Source: Batillaria attramentaria (lineage: Eukaryota > Mollusca > Gastropoda > Batillariidae). From it: a stretch of DNA of 64,000 nucleotides. The position numbers and the translations under genes are program-made. A model generated the notes under the pieces. The model ran no database searches, was not told where the DNA came from, and was given only the letters and a program-made list of their open reading frames with translations. Where the stretch lies: assembly GCA_018292915.2 (NCBI GenBank), contig JACVVK020000311.1, positions 358,501 to 422,500 of the forward strand. Reading direction: 5' to 3'. Position 1 is the first letter of the stretch; each line of letters begins with the position of its first letter. Positions 48,237 to 59,643 of the stretch are shown piece after piece.

Positions 48237-48502
48237 TAACATATATACACACAATACATCTCTAGTCTCCTGTTCACAAAAGGCTGTGCCCCTAGTAACA
48301 CAAAATCTTATTTCACTGTCGTAATATTTCCGTGCATTTGCCCCGTTATCTCGGCGAGCATGACTGTCCCAATTCGGGTCACTCTGCCCGGGCAAAGAAG
48401 GAGCAAATTATCGACGTAGGCGGACAGACGGGGAGGGGTGCAGTCGAAAATGGACGCGGTGTTTCAGGTGCTACACAACTCCAAATAGCACTGCCAAGAC
48501 AG

Positions 48503-48551
48503 GTAGTTAGTTAGTTAGGGCTTAACGAAGCAACAAAGACTATTTCGCGGC
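48503..48551 (-). mobile_element. Hairpin-tail retroelement end with (TTAG)n
   Basis: Minus strand GCCGCGAAATAGTCTTTGTT, GCTTCGTTAAGCCCTAAC and TAAC units; one side of the stem is worn. Confidence 0.7.
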
Positions 48552-49146
48552 TAATCAAGGTCCTTCTTCGCCAGAATAAAATAAAAAAGGAAGACAATAA
48601 AACAAGGTGTAAATATATATCAAAAATGTATCCGGTTTGAATAATGAACACGTTTCACTTCTTTCTACACCGAACATATAGAGGCCGAGGATAGTCCGTA
48701 TTACTTGAGATGTCTAAGTTTTATAGAACAGATCTGACTCTTTCAATAAGCTGAAGATGCTGTCAGGAGGAACATCCCTGAACAACACCTGCAAAGAATC
48801 TGCGCAGTAATGTTTTACGCGAATCTCGGCAAGATCCGTGCACGAGATTAATCGCCAAGACAGGGTGTCCCTAAAGATGCCATTTTATGCGCACGGATCC
48901 TTCTGAGCTGTTTTCGTGGTAGCTATCATCACACCGTATAGACACATTGGACAATGACAGAATCTGTAATGCTGGCACTGAGCAAATAGAAGCGTACTCG
49001 AAGGCGCGCCGACCACACAGAGCGCTCCAGCAGTGTACCAACAGTCCAAGAATTTGAATGTTCAACCAAAGATCTTGGAAACATATCTGATTCCAAGGTC
49101 TTTAGTTCAACCGTTCGCGCAAAGTGTAAGCAACATCCTTGTGTAT
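48552..49146. other. Intergenic, no gene seen
   Basis: No recognisable gene or repeat. Confidence 0.55.
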
Positions 49147-49215
49147 CGCATCAAGATTCAAGATTCAAACGACTTTATTGTGTCCATCAAGAACAAATTT
49201 GTTTTTTGACCAGGG
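49147..49215 (-). mobile_element. Non-LTR retroelement 3' tail, minus strand
   Basis: AAGATTCAAGATTCAAACGA then CTTTATTGTGTCC: the complement is an AATAAAG signal followed by two GAATCTT units, the layout of a retroposed 3' end. Confidence 0.6.
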
Positions 49216-49473
49216 GCTTGAGTAAATAAACTAAAGGGTTAATATTTAAAAAGCAGCTTCACTATATGTGACTAATATAAGACGAGCAAACTAAAACTGA
49301 TAAGAAAGGACACAATGCATAAAATGGATTCACCACTAATTTACCAGCTAACTAACTAAACTGAGCTTATAATACTGAAAATAGAATTACTGTAACTAAA
49401 TACACTCAAATTCCAATACTATCTGCATACCACTTCCACCACCACCCCTCCCCTCCCTCGCCTTCATTACATG

Positions 49474-49474
<1 letters not shown>

Positions 49475-49551
<77 letters not shown>

Positions 49552-49558
49552 ACACACA
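49475..49558. repeat. (CA)n microsatellite with flanking repeat
   Basis: About 80 bases of CA. The unique flank CCATTACATGTCACACACAC recurs on its right side. Confidence 0.96.
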
Positions 49559-49767
49559 TCTCCTTCCGCCATTACATGTCACACACACAGAGCTGTACTA
49601 ATGATCAAGACAGAGTATTTCGAGTGTACAGACTACAGGCCCCACTCACGAGCGAAACTGGACTCGCTTCGCCGTGACAGCGGTGACGGCCGTTCAGTAG
49701 CGCAGCGGTTAAGTCCGACGCGCTACTTATCAGACCTTCTTAGTCTTTCAAAAGTTTTTTCTTACTG

Positions 49768-49923
49768 TAGAGCGGTAGAGCGTTGGACGTTTAATGCTCG
49801 GGTTGTGAGTTCGAATTCCGGCTGGGGCCAAATAATTGTGCTGGCATTTTTCTCATTGCCCCATCTATGATATCACCCGTATGTGGTGGAAAAAGGACGT
49901 TAAACCCTTAAACACCCACCCAA
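49768..49923 (+). mobile_element. tRNA-derived SINE, family A
   Basis: GAGCGGTAGAGCGTTGG, B-box GAGTTCGAATTCC, TGTGCTGGCATTTTTC and GGAAAAAGGACGTTAAACC. Its last 50 bases begin the triplicated segment (repeated at 55581). Confidence 0.85.
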
Positions 49924-50276
49924 CCTGTTAAACAAAAAATTACTGATGGTCAAATTCTGACAGTCTACAACATGTTGGTTCGAAGAAAAGCTCTTGCCAT
50001 CACGACTCATGCTTCACATCCACTGCACCGTCATTTTGAAAGATTGCCTAGTGGTGGGCGTTCTAGAGTTCATGTGTGCCATAAAAACCTGTTGAAAAAG
50101 TCGTTCCTACCCTGTGCAATAAGTGTGTTGAATTCGTGATGCTTAATTTGTACGTCATTCCTTTGACGAGCTGTCTTTTACAAATGTTTTAGTCATATCG
50201 TCTGATTTTACTATTGTTAATTACTGGAGTTTTTATGTAAGTTATCAACTCTGGTGCTGCTGCAGCTGGAGGCATG

Positions 50277-50313
50277 AGAGAGAGAGAGAGAGAGTGAGAG
50301 AGAGAGAGAGAGA
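50277..50313. repeat. (GA)n microsatellite
   Basis: A GA run with one GTGA interruption; the equivalent runs in copies 2 and 3 differ in length. Confidence 0.95.
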
Positions 50314-50566
50314 TTTTATAAGCCAAACTCCTTGTGTGATTTCCTTTACTTGTTGGTGAAGCCGATGACAAAGTTCAACAAAGGATAATAAAGTTATCTG
50401 TATCTGTATCTGTATCAGTTACTGCGTCCGCACATCTTCCGCGAACTACATGAATTAGGTGAAGAGGTTTTTTACTCATCACGTGGCAGTTACTACAAGG
50501 ATATACATATATACTGGGCGCCCAAAGTAACTGTGCATGCTTCAAATGCTCCCGACACAGAATACA

Positions 50567-50900
50567 GAATACAGAATACAGAATACTTTATTAATCCCAT
50601 ATTTGGGAAATTGCAGTTCTGGCCCGCATACTAATAAGACACAAATGATAAACATTTTGATAAAAGAGACTACAAAAATAAGTAAAACAGACAGTCTTGA
50701 CCAGTAAGATTACTTAAAATCACGAATAAAACACACTAACACATAATAAAATTCCTGTCACAGTCAACACTCATTGATACATCCATTCCGGCATTCACGC
50801 TGCACATTCACGCTGCACATTTACTCGCTCTGCACTCTCTCTCTCTCCCTCCCCCCCCCCTCTCTTTCTCTCTCTCTCCTCGATCCCCACACACACCCAC
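50567..50900 (-). mobile_element. Retroelement insertion private to copy 1
   Basis: Absent at the matching sites in copies 2 and 3, where CCCGACAC joins CGAAACAAC directly. The insert starts with four AGAATAC units and TTTATTAATCCC, the complement of an ATTAATAAAG tail. It ends in TC/C and CA-rich sequence. Presence or absence between copies dates it after the duplication, or marks it as lost from the others. Confidence 0.8.
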
Positions 50901-51171
50901 CGAAACAACAACACAACACAGAACGCTAATTCTCTTCCTGTTTCCAAGTTCATTCAAAGCGCAATATCACAACGCAAATCGAGCACACCGCTTGCATCTG
51001 CCGCCTAATAAGTATCCGCCTTAATTGTCCGCTTCACTCTGGTATAATATGGTATGGTATGGTATGGTAGACTTCTCCTCGGCGCACATATCCATCTCTG
51101 CTGAAATGCTCACGGCGCCGCAGGGCTGGAGGACGAAGCAGTGAAAGCCTGCTGCCGCTAAGCGCTACTTT

Positions 51172-51477
51172 ATGTGCAAACCTCCACCCTGCTATTCACT
51201 CTGGTGCGTGCGACAGTATTTCTGTTTACCACGCCACCGGCCACAGCCTGCTCTTCTTCGAAAGATGAACGTGGGATTTTTAGCGTGCACACTTGATGTA
51301 TGTGCGTGCGTTTGTACACGAAGGCGAGACAGGCACCGTAAACGAGTCTGCACATGGATTTGACTCGATATGGTAACTAAGGAAAAATCCCACCATATAC
51401 ATATCTGCCCACCGGGGACTCGAACCAGGCAGCTCGGGATCCGAAGTCGGATGCCTTAACCACTAGACCAAATCCCC
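51172..51477 (-). mobile_element. tRNA-derived SINE, family C
   Basis: The minus strand begins GGGGATTTGGTCTAGTGG, with A-box GTCTAGTGGTTAAGG and B-box CTGGTTCGAGTCCCC. A GTGGGATTTTTCC block follows, also present in family B (18307-18830). Copy at 61557-61862; deleted in copy 2. Confidence 0.82.
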
Positions 51478-51676
51478 TGTCGAGGGGATTTCTGCACGTA
51501 CAATCCGTCGCGTACCCTCCTCCCACCCAGTGAGAAGCTTCTTAACTCTTTCCGGACGAATGGCCGCATATGCTGCACGCCCTACCGGCCGCACACATCG
51601 TTTTCAGACGAACAGCCGCATATGCGGATCATGATTTGATTTTTATTTTTGTACAACGTGACGAACAACAAAGATG

Positions 51677-51854
51677 CAGTCAAACCTGTGTAAGGCGGTC
51701 ACCCAAGGGACGGGACCAAACTGACCGCCTTAGACAAGTGACCGCGTTATCCAGGGTGGCATGTCAACAGCTAGCATGTAAGGGGATGCTCTGGGGTGAC
51801 CAGGTTAGACAGTGGCATAGCTTATAGAGGTGACCGCCTTGGCAGGTTCGACTG
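51677..51854. mobile_element. MITE, CAGTCAAACCTG family
   Basis: Same element as 6734-6912: left end CAGTCAAACCTGTGTAAGGC, right end complement CAGTCGAACCTGCC. It is flanked by TG on both sides instead of TA. Confidence 0.85.
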
Positions 51855-52240
51855 TGTATTTAAGTTTGAACGTTGAAATTTCAACAATAGCTGCATAAAT
51901 ATGTTAGTAAACTACCCTGAAAAGTCTGTATCCTTTTTTCTTCTTTTTTTTCTTCTGAACCTCACAAATCGGCCAGTCTACAGGGGATGGCTGAGGGAAA
52001 AAAATTGTCTCGTCTTGAATGAGTTAAAATTCCTAAGAGAAATTTGAAATCCTTTGGCGAAGGCTCTTTCCGGTTTACCACCCCAGTAGTCTGGAAATCA
52101 CTGCATGGTAGGTAGAGACAGCAACCTAGTCTGCCATGTTTCAACTTGCCTTCCACTGATTCATGTAACCGTGCTGCCTGCTGTTTTAGGATATGTTCTA
52201 TATGCACGTGAGTGTTGTGTGAATGTGCAAGGAGTTGATG

Positions 52241-52638
52241 TAATAATAATAATAATAATGACGATTTATAAGGCGCCTATACATGAAATAAAACAGGCTC
52301 TAAGCGCCGTACATCATAACTACATACACCACTTTCATACACAGACTCACAGGGAACATTCAAAGTTAAACAATATCTCACAACAAGTAGGCTGACACGG
52401 TGTGGAAGGGCAGAGTAAATCAGTAATCGGTTTTAAATAGGTGGGTTTTGAGGCAGCGTTTGAAGCTGGCACTGGACTCTGTGTGTCTAAGTGATATAGG
52501 AAGTTGGTTCCAAAGAGCTGCAGCCTGAAAGGAAAAGGATCTCTGACCATATGTTTTAGGTCTCACTGAGGGGGTGCACAGAACTTTAGCTCTGTACTTT
52601 CTAGAATTCCACTTTATCACCATCATCATCATCAGCAT
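52241..52638 (-). mobile_element. L2-like LINE 3' end with reverse-transcriptase C-terminus
   Basis: The minus-strand frame 52638-52420 reads YGQRSFSFQAAALWNQLPIS and SFKRCLKTHLFK, the typical C-terminal end of L2/CR1-type LINE ORF2. The 3' UTR follows with a GGCGC-GCGCC hairpin and an (ATT)n tail ending at 52241. Strongly 5'-truncated. Confidence 0.85.
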
Positions 52639-52640
52639 TA

Positions 52641-53320
52641 TTATTATATTATTATGTCATTCGCAATACATGTGTCTGATATTGTAAATAATATCTAATT
52701 TTTAAGTTTTAAAAATGCTATGTAAGCTTTAAAGGCTCTATGTGGGAAACGCCGTATTTGCTTCGCCAAAGCTCAGGAACGGATCTGCGTCATGGAGCAA
52801 ATACTCGTCGGTATTCAACCAAGTCATATGATGTAACAGCTGATTCTACATGATGTTGTATGCCTGCCATACTTACTAAGACTTTAAAACGCCCCAACAA
52901 CAAACACACCTGCGATTCATCGAGACTGAACTCTTTATGCTGGTGTGAAATAGCGTGCGATAAGAAAGAGCCACTCCATATTATTATATTATTATGTCAT
53001 TCGCAATACATGTGTCTGATATTGTAAATAATATCTAATTTTTAAGTTTTAAAAATGCTATGTAAGCTTTAAAGGCTCTATGTGGGAAACGCCGTATTTG
53101 CTTCGCCAAAGCTCAGGAACGGATCTGCGTCATGGAGCAAATACTCGTCGGTATTCAACCAAGTCATATGATGTAACAGCTGATTCTACATGATGTTGTA
53201 TGCCTGCCATACTTACTAAGACTTTAAAACGCCCCAACAACAAACACACCTGCGATTCATCGAGACTGAACTCTTTATGCTGGTGTGAAATAGCGTGCGA
53301 TAAGAAAGAGCCACTCCATA
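52641..53320. repeat. 340-bp tandem duplication, private to copy 1
   Basis: 52641-52980 and 52981-53320 appear identical by eye, from TTATTATATTATTATGTC to AAGAGCCACTCCATA. Copies 2 and 3 have this unit once. Confidence 0.95.
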
Positions 53321-53513
53321 TTCGTGTTGCCAGGATACAATCCGGTCGGACGAAAAATAAATGTCACCTGGCTTGGCTTTAAGACGCCATGTGGTTTTCT
53401 CATGCGTTCGAAAGAAAGAAACCTTGAAGGAGAAGTGTGCTTTGCTTTTGGACTGAGATAAGAGGAGAACAAGATCACACGCACTTTACAAATAGGACGC
53501 TGACACTCGCGTA

Positions 53514-53606
53514 ATGTCAAACGGGACACACGTTCTGTGGTTTATTCAGGATGGTGAGTTAATAATTATATACTTTGCTGATCAAGCACTGGCATACAGG
53601 GGCTGA

Positions 53607-53686
<80 letters not shown>

Positions 53687-53716
53687 TTTTGTGCCCCTGT
53701 AGGCGCTGTGTATTGA

Positions 53717-53778
<62 letters not shown>

Positions 53779-54055
53779 CGTGCTTGCTTGCTTGCTTGTG
53801 TGCGTGCGTGCTGTACTGATTATCCGCCTATAACACACACGAGCGCGACTTTGCACATCTTTGACCACATACGGTAGCTGACTTCCGATCGCTCAAGCAC
53901 TTTGTGATTCTCTCTCTCTCTCCTTTCTAGTACCTCTCGCCTGTGTTAAACTCAGAGGCCAAACAGGCGTCCACAAACAGGAAGCTGCACCCTGCATACT
54001 TAAATTTCCATTGGCCAACAAATTGAGTGTCCTGAATACGACACGGAACACTTAA
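53514..54055 (+). CDS. Hypothetical two-exon small ORF, copy 1
   Basis: Exon 1, 53514-53553, opens with an ATG that has an in-frame stop just upstream (53493) and ends at a strong donor GTGAGTTA in phase 1. Exon 2, 53931-54055, follows a strong acceptor (CTCTCTCTCTCCTTTCTAG) and ends TAA. The joined frame has 54 codons. It begins MSNGTHVLWFIQD; no known domain is recognised. The intron is filled with TC, GT and GA repeats. Donor and frame are kept in copy 2 and, as far as visible, in copy 3. It may be a small protein, an RNA gene or chance. Confidence 0.25.
53607..53797. repeat. (TC)n-(GT)n-(GA)n and (GT)n arrays
   Basis: Compound microsatellites separated by about 36 bases of unique DNA. 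Their lengths differ in each copy of the segment (58472-58670, 63632-63866). Confidence 0.97.
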
Positions 54056-54446
54056 AGGGGAACGAAATTAGGACAACATAGCGCGTTCTGTTGTAGTCGC
54101 ACGGATAGAAGAAGGAAAAGAGTGTTTTAATATCATTTTCAGTGTTTTTATTTATTATTTTAATCGTGGCAGTAGTATGGCTGTAGATAGATTCAGTATC
54201 ATACAAGAGTTGTCCTCCATTAGCTCTATGACGTCATATAGCCTGTTTTTTCAGCCTGTTTGCGGTTGAACTATCTCCGATTTTATTCATGTATCTATTT
54301 AATTACACATTACAATCTTATCTATTTAATATTGAATACAATACAATATTCATTTATCTATTTACTTATCTATATACTTAAACAACACAATACAATACAG
54401 CACGATGCCATACGATATTTATCTATTTACTCATCTATTTAATTTC

Positions 54447-54825
54447 ACAATACAATACAATACAATACAATACAATACAATACAATACAATACAATACAA
54501 TACAATACAATATTTATCTATTTGCTGATCTATTTAATTTCACAATACAATACAATACAATACGGGTATGTGGTGTAGGTGTTTGGGAGTTTAACGTCCT
54601 TTTCCACCACATAAGGGTGATATCAAAGACGGGGCAACGAGAAAAAAGGCCCGCACAAATATTTGGCCCCCGCCGGCGGGATTCGAACTCACGACCCGAG
54701 CATTGAGAGTGCAACGCTCTACCATTCGGCCACCCCGACTCCCCCAATACAATACAATACAATACAATACAATACAATACAATACAATACAATACAATAC
54801 AATACAATACAATACAATACAATAT
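54447..54825. repeat. (CAATA)n pentanucleotide arrays around a SINE
   Basis: CAATA runs at 54447-54510, 54543-54562 and 54746-54825, with SINE family A (54575-54745, minus) in the middle. The last part is longer than in copy 2. Confidence 0.95.
54575..54745 (-). mobile_element. tRNA-derived SINE, family A
   Basis: Minus strand GGGGGAGTCGGGG head, B-box GAGTTCGAATCCC, TGCGGGCCTTTTTTC body and GGACGTTAAACTCCC tail. It lies inside a CAATA array and is shared with copy 2 (59419-59590), so it inserted before the duplication. Confidence 0.88.
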
Positions 54826-55018
54826 TGATTTCCTACATTGTATGTTAAGTATAAGTGCCTCTTTTATGTTAAGTTTACCGACCGCTTCGTGTCTCGTCCT
54901 GAACTAGACCGGGAAATCGTTCACGTGATGGGACATACAGAATGACTGGAAGTCCACTGCCCTGAACGTGTCTGGTCCGATAAGGCGGATGAACTCATCG
55001 CGTTGTGACCGGCAAAAT
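54826..55018. repeat. 193-bp segment inverted in copy 2
   Basis: Here it runs TGATTTCCTACATTG to CCGGCAAAAT. In copy 2 the same sequence is in reverse complement at 59644-59836. Confidence 0.93.
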
Positions 55019-55130
55019 TGTATCGTGTTGTGCGGACCGAAAATTATTTTCACAGTTCCGAATAATTATTTCCCGTTGTTGATGAACAGACAGATTAGGT
55101 AAAATCATTTGGAGCTATTTTATTTGTGAG

Positions 55131-55135
<5 letters not shown>

Positions 55136-55171
<36 letters not shown>

Positions 55172-55282
55172 TCCTGTAGCTTATAGATTGTTCTTTCTTT
55201 GCTCATATACTCGTAGTTTAGCAACGGCAAGTTCGAACATGGTATCACTGCCAAAACATTTATCGTGGCAAAATACGGATTA

Positions 55283-55318
<36 letters not shown>

Positions 55319-55327
55319 GCGTGTGTA

Positions 55328-55415
<88 letters not shown>
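55136..55415. repeat. TC, TA, GT and GC microsatellite cluster
   Basis: TC run 55136-55166, TC-TA run 55286-55318, GT run 55321-55414 and GCGCGCGC at the end, around a GCAACGGCAAGTTCGAAC block at about 55216. Confidence 0.95.
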
Positions 55416-55423
<8 letters not shown>

Positions 55424-55483
55424 CGATTTCCTTTCCGTAGGTAATTTTTGTCTCCTTCTCTTCTTAGTCTTTTTTTAATTTTT

Positions 55484-55585
55484 TATGGTAGTGTAGCAAC
55501 GGCAAGTTTGAAAATGGTCTTTGTATGCCTATAACTTCTTCCGTTGTAAAATAAAGGATCGTTATCGTTATCGTTATCGTTATCA
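55484..55585 (+). mobile_element. Retroelement 3' tail with (GTTATC)n
   Basis: GTAGCAACGGCAAGTTTG, TAAAATAAAGGATC and four GTTATC units. The tail runs directly into copy 2 of the segment at TATCACCC. Confidence 0.65.
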
Positions 55586-55984
55586 CCCTTATGTGGTGGA
55601 AAAAGGACGTTAAACCCTTAAACACCCACCCAACCTGTTAAACAAAAAATTACTGATGGTCAAATTCTGACAGTCTACAACATGTCGGTTCGAAGAAAAG
55701 CTCTTGCCGTCACAGCTGATGCTTCACATCCATTGCACCGTCATTTTGAAAGATTGCCTAGTGGTGGGCGTTTTTAGAGTTCCTGTGTGCCATAAAAACC
55801 TGTTGAAAAAGTCGTTCCTACCCTGTGCAATAAGTGTGTTGAATTCGTGATGCTTTATTTGTACGTCATTCCTTTGACGAGCTGTCTTTTACAAATGTTT
55901 TAGTCATATCGTCTGATTTTACTATTGTTAATTACTGGAGTTTTTATGTAAGTTATCAACTCTGGTGCTGCTGCAGCTGGAGGC

Positions 55985-56034
<50 letters not shown>

Positions 56035-56173
56035 ATAAGCCAAACTCCTTGTGTGATTTCATGATCTGCTTTACTTGTTGGTGAAGCCGATGACAAAGTT
56101 CAACAGAGGATAATAAAGTTATCTGTATCTGTATCAGTTACTGCGTCCGCACATCTTCCGCGAACTACATGAA

Positions 56174-56528
56174 TGCACGACTACACTGCTGTCAGTCAAA
56201 AGTGCCGAGCCAACAGAATTCAGCCAATCGCGTCCCGCGGCATAATTAGCACAACACGTGGCATGGTCTGGCAAGCTTTTTGCCAGACACGACAACGTGG
56301 GAGGCACGAGTAGTTTGATATGACTGAAACTTGGAAAGAAAGTACTGTAGTAAGTTCACTGACGTCATTTGAGGAAACAGACCATAACGTAGATGTCGTT
56401 CATCTTGAAATCATCTATTTATCCATAAAACGGCGTCATGGACGTACTGTGTTTTGCCAATACACGGCACTGAGAGGAAAGGGGCGGGGCCGTGCTTTGG
56501 CCTCGGGTCTTGCCGAGTGGAGACGTGG
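56174..56528. other. Block present only in copy 2
   Basis: At the matching point copies 1 and 3 read straight from CATGAA into TTAGGTGAAGAGG. Either both lost the block once, before they separated, or copy 2 gained it. No terminal repeats or target duplications are evident. Confidence 0.85.
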
Positions 56529-56757
56529 ATTAGGTGAAGAGGTTTTTTACTCATCACGTGACAGTTACTACAAGGATATAATTATATACTGGGCGCCCAA
56601 AGTAACTGTGCATGCTTCAGATGCTCCCGACACCGAAACAACAGCACAACACAGAACGCTAATTCTCTTCCTGTTTCCAAGTTCATTCAAAGCGCAATAT
56701 TACAACGCAAATCGAGCACACCGCTTGCATCTGCCGCCTAATATGTATCCGCCTTAA
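56320..56757 (+). CDS. Hypothetical 145-codon ORF, copy 2 only
   Basis: ATG start, 145 codons, stop TAA. Mixed composition without low-complexity runs, beginning MTETWKESTVVSSLTSFEE. No family recognised, no signal peptide or membrane segment. Its 5' half lies in the copy-2-only block and its 3' half in sequence shared by all copies, where the frame is not preserved from an ATG. It could be a gene remnant or chance. Confidence 0.2.
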   Translation: MTETWKESTVVSSLTSFEETDHNVDVVHLEIIYLSIKRRHGRTVFCQYTALRGKGRGRALASGLAEWRRGLGEEVFYSSRDSYYKDIIIYWAPKVTVHASDAPDTETTAQHRTLILFLFPSSFKAQYYNANRAHRLHLPPNMYPP

Positions 56758-56775
56758 TTGTCCGCTTCACTCTGG

Positions 56776-56811
56776 TATAATATGGTATGGTATGGTATGG
56801 TATGGTATGGT
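56776..56811. repeat. (TGGTA)n pentanucleotide
   Basis: More units here than in copy 1 (about 51048-51068) or copy 3 (about 61433-61455). Confidence 0.9.
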
Positions 56812-56887
56812 AGACTTCTCCTCGGCGCACATATCCATCTCTGCTGAAATGCTCACGGCGCCGCAGGGCTGGAGGACGAAGCAGATG

Positions 56888-57065
56888 CAGTCAAACCTGT
56901 GTAAGGCGGTCACCCAAGGGACGGGGCCAAACTGACCGCCTTAGACAAGTGACCGCGTTATCCAGGGTGGCATGTCAACAGCTAGCATGTAAGGGGATGC
57001 TCTGGGGTGACCAGGTTAGACAGTGGCATAGCTTATAGAGGTGACCGCCTTGGCAGGTTCGACTG
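56888..57065. mobile_element. MITE, CAGTCAAACCTG family
   Basis: Copy 2 equivalent of 51677-51854. The deletion that removed SINE C ends 3-4 bases upstream of it. Confidence 0.85.
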
Positions 57066-57445
57066 TGTATTTAAGTTTGAACGTTGAAATTTCAACAATA
57101 GCTGCATAAATATGTTATTAAACTACCCTGAAAAGTCTGTATCCTTTTTTTTTTTTTTTTCTGAACCTCACAAATCGGCCAGTCTACAGGGGATGGCTGA
57201 GGAAAAAAATCGTCTCGTCTTGAATGAGTTAAAATTCCTAAGAGAAATTTGAAATCCTTTGGCGAACGCTCTTTCCGGTTTACCATCCCAGTAGTCTGGA
57301 AATCACTGCATGGTAGGTAGAGACAGCAACCTAGTCTGCCATGTTTCAACTTGCCTTCCACTGATTCATGTAACCGTGCTGCCTGCTGTTTTAGGATATG
57401 TTCTATATGCACGTGAGTGTTGTGTGAATGTGCAAGGAGTTGATG

Positions 57446-57843
57446 TAATAATAATAATAATAATGACGATTTATAAGGCGCCTATACATGAAATAAAACA
57501 GGCTCTAAGCGCCGTACATCATAACTACATACACCACTTTCATACACAGACTCACAGGGAACATTCAAAGTTAAACAATATCTCACAACAAGTAGGCTGA
57601 CACGGTGTGGAAGGGCAGAGTAAATCAGTAATCGGTTTTAAATAGGTGGGTTTTGAGGCAGCGTTTGAAGCTGGCACTGGACTCTGTGTGTCTAAGTGAT
57701 ATAGGAAGTTGGTTCCAAAGAGCTGCAGCCTGAAAGGAAAAGGATCTCTGACCATATGTTTTAGGTCTCACTGAGGGGGTGCACAGAACTTTAGCTCTGT
57801 ACTTTCTAGAATTCCACTTTATCACCATCATCATCATCAGCAT
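57446..57843 (-). mobile_element. L2-like LINE 3' end, copy 2
   Basis: Equivalent of 52241-52638, with the same reverse-transcriptase C-terminal frame at 57625-57843 and the same hairpin and (ATT)n tail. Confidence 0.85.
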
Positions 57844-58378
57844 TATTATTATATTATTATGTCATTCGCAATACATGTGTCTGATATTGTAAATAATATC
57901 TAATTTTTAAGTTTTAAAAATGCTATGTAAGCTTTAAAGGCTCTATGTGGGAAACGCCGTATTTGCTTCGCCAAAGCTCAGGGACGGATCTGCGTCATGG
58001 AGCAAATACTCGTCGGTATTCAACCAAGTCATATGATGTAACAGCTGATTCTACATGATGTTGTATGCCTGCCATACTTACTAAGACTTTAAAACGCCCC
58101 AACAACAAACACACCTGCGATTCATCGAGACTGAACTCTTTATGCTGGTGTGAAATAGCGTGCGATAAGAAAGAGCCACTCCATATTCGTGTTGCCAGGA
58201 TACAATCCGGTCGGACGAAAAATAAATGTCACCTGGCTTGGCTTTAAGACGCCATGTGGTTTTCTCATGCGTTCGAAAGAAAGAAACCTTGAAGGAGAAG
58301 TGTGCTTTGCTTTTGGACTGAGATAAGAGGAGAACAAGATCACACGCACTTTACAAATAGGACGCTGACACTCGCGTA

Positions 58379-58471
58379 ATGTCAAACGGGACACACGTTC
58401 TGTGGTTTATTCAGGATGGTGAGTTAATAATTATATACTTTGCTGATCAAGCACTGGCATACAGGGGCTGA

Positions 58472-58561
<90 letters not shown>

Positions 58562-58591
58562 TTTTGTGCCCCTGTAGGCGCTGTGTATTGA

Positions 58592-58653
<62 letters not shown>

Positions 58654-58926
58654 CTTGCTTGCTTGCTTGTGTGCGTGCGTGCTGTACTGATTATCCGCCT
58701 ATAACACACACGAGCGCGACTTTGCACATCTTTGACCACATACGGTAGCTGACTTCCGATCGCTCAAGCACTTTGTGATTCTCTCTCTCTCTCCTTTCTA
58801 GTACCTCTCGCCTGTGTTAAACTCAGAGGCCAAACAGGCGTCCACAAACAGGAAGCTGCACCCTGCATACTTAAATTTCCATTGGCCAACAAATTGAGTG
58901 TCCTGAATACAACACGGAACACTTAA
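58379..58926 (+). CDS. Hypothetical two-exon small ORF, copy 2
   Basis: Exons 58379-58418 and 58802-58926, equivalent to copy 1 with the same donor, acceptor, phase and length. The difference noticed in the coding part, ACG to ACA in a Thr codon near the end, is synonymous. Confidence 0.25.
58478..58665. repeat. (TC)n-(GT)n-(GA)n and (GT)n arrays
   Basis: Intron microsatellites equivalent to 53607-53797, with different unit counts. Confidence 0.97.
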
Positions 58927-59322
58927 AGGGGAACGAAATTAGGACAACATAGCGCGTTCTGTTGTAGTCGCACGGATAGAAGAAGGAAAACAGTGTTTTA
59001 ATATCATTTTCAGTGTTTTTATTTATTATTTAATCGTGGCAGTAGTATGGCTGTAGATAGATTCAGTATCATACAAGAGTTGTCATCCATTAGCTCTATG
59101 ACGTCATATAGCCTATTTTTTCAGCCTGTTTGCGGTTGAACTATCTCCGATTTTATTCATGTATCTATTTAATTACACATTACAATCTTATCTATTTAAT
59201 ATTGAATACAATACAATATTCATTTATCTATTTACTTATCTATATACTTAAACAACACAATACAATACAGCACGATGCCATACGATATTTATCTATTTAC
59301 TCATCTATTTAATTTCACAATA

Positions 59323-59640
59323 CAATACAATACAATACAATACAATACAATACAATACAATATTTATCTATTTGCTTATCTATTTAATTTCACAATACAA
59401 TACAATACGGGTATGTGGGGTGGGTGTTTGGGAGTTTAACGTCCTTTTCCTCCACATAAGGGTGATATCAAAGACGGGGCAACGAGAAAAAAGGCCCGCA
59501 CAAATATTTGGCCCCCGCCGGCGGGATTCGAACTCACGATGCGAGCATTGAGAGTGCAACGCTCTACCATTCGGCCACCCCGGCTCCCCCAATACAATAC
59601 AATACAATACAATACAATACAATACAATACAATACAATAT
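59323..59640. repeat. (CAATA)n arrays around a SINE, copy 2
   Basis: Shorter CAATA runs than in copy 1, on both sides of the SINE at 59419-59590. Confidence 0.95.
59419..59590 (-). mobile_element. tRNA-derived SINE, family A
   Basis: Equivalent of 54575-54745. Confidence 0.88.
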
Positions 59641-59643
59641 TGA

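Larger units (their letters stand above)
49871..55580 (+). repeat. Triplicated segment, copy 1
   Basis: Direct repeat with copies 55581-61029 and 61030-64000, visibly very similar over kilobases. Contents in order: SINE tail, GA run, TATCTG-type tail, a private retroelement insertion (50567-50900), TGGTA repeats, SINE C, MITE, L2-like LINE end, a private 340-bp tandem duplication, a small two-exon frame, CAATA repeats with a SINE, TC/TA/GT arrays and a GTTATC tail. It lacks the 350-bp block kept in copy 2. Confidence 0.93.

Noticed and set aside
52105..52395. 96-codon frame present in two of the three segment copies
   Set aside because: It lies on the opposite strand of an L2-like LINE 3' UTR and its ATT tail, and is conserved only because the segment is duplicated.
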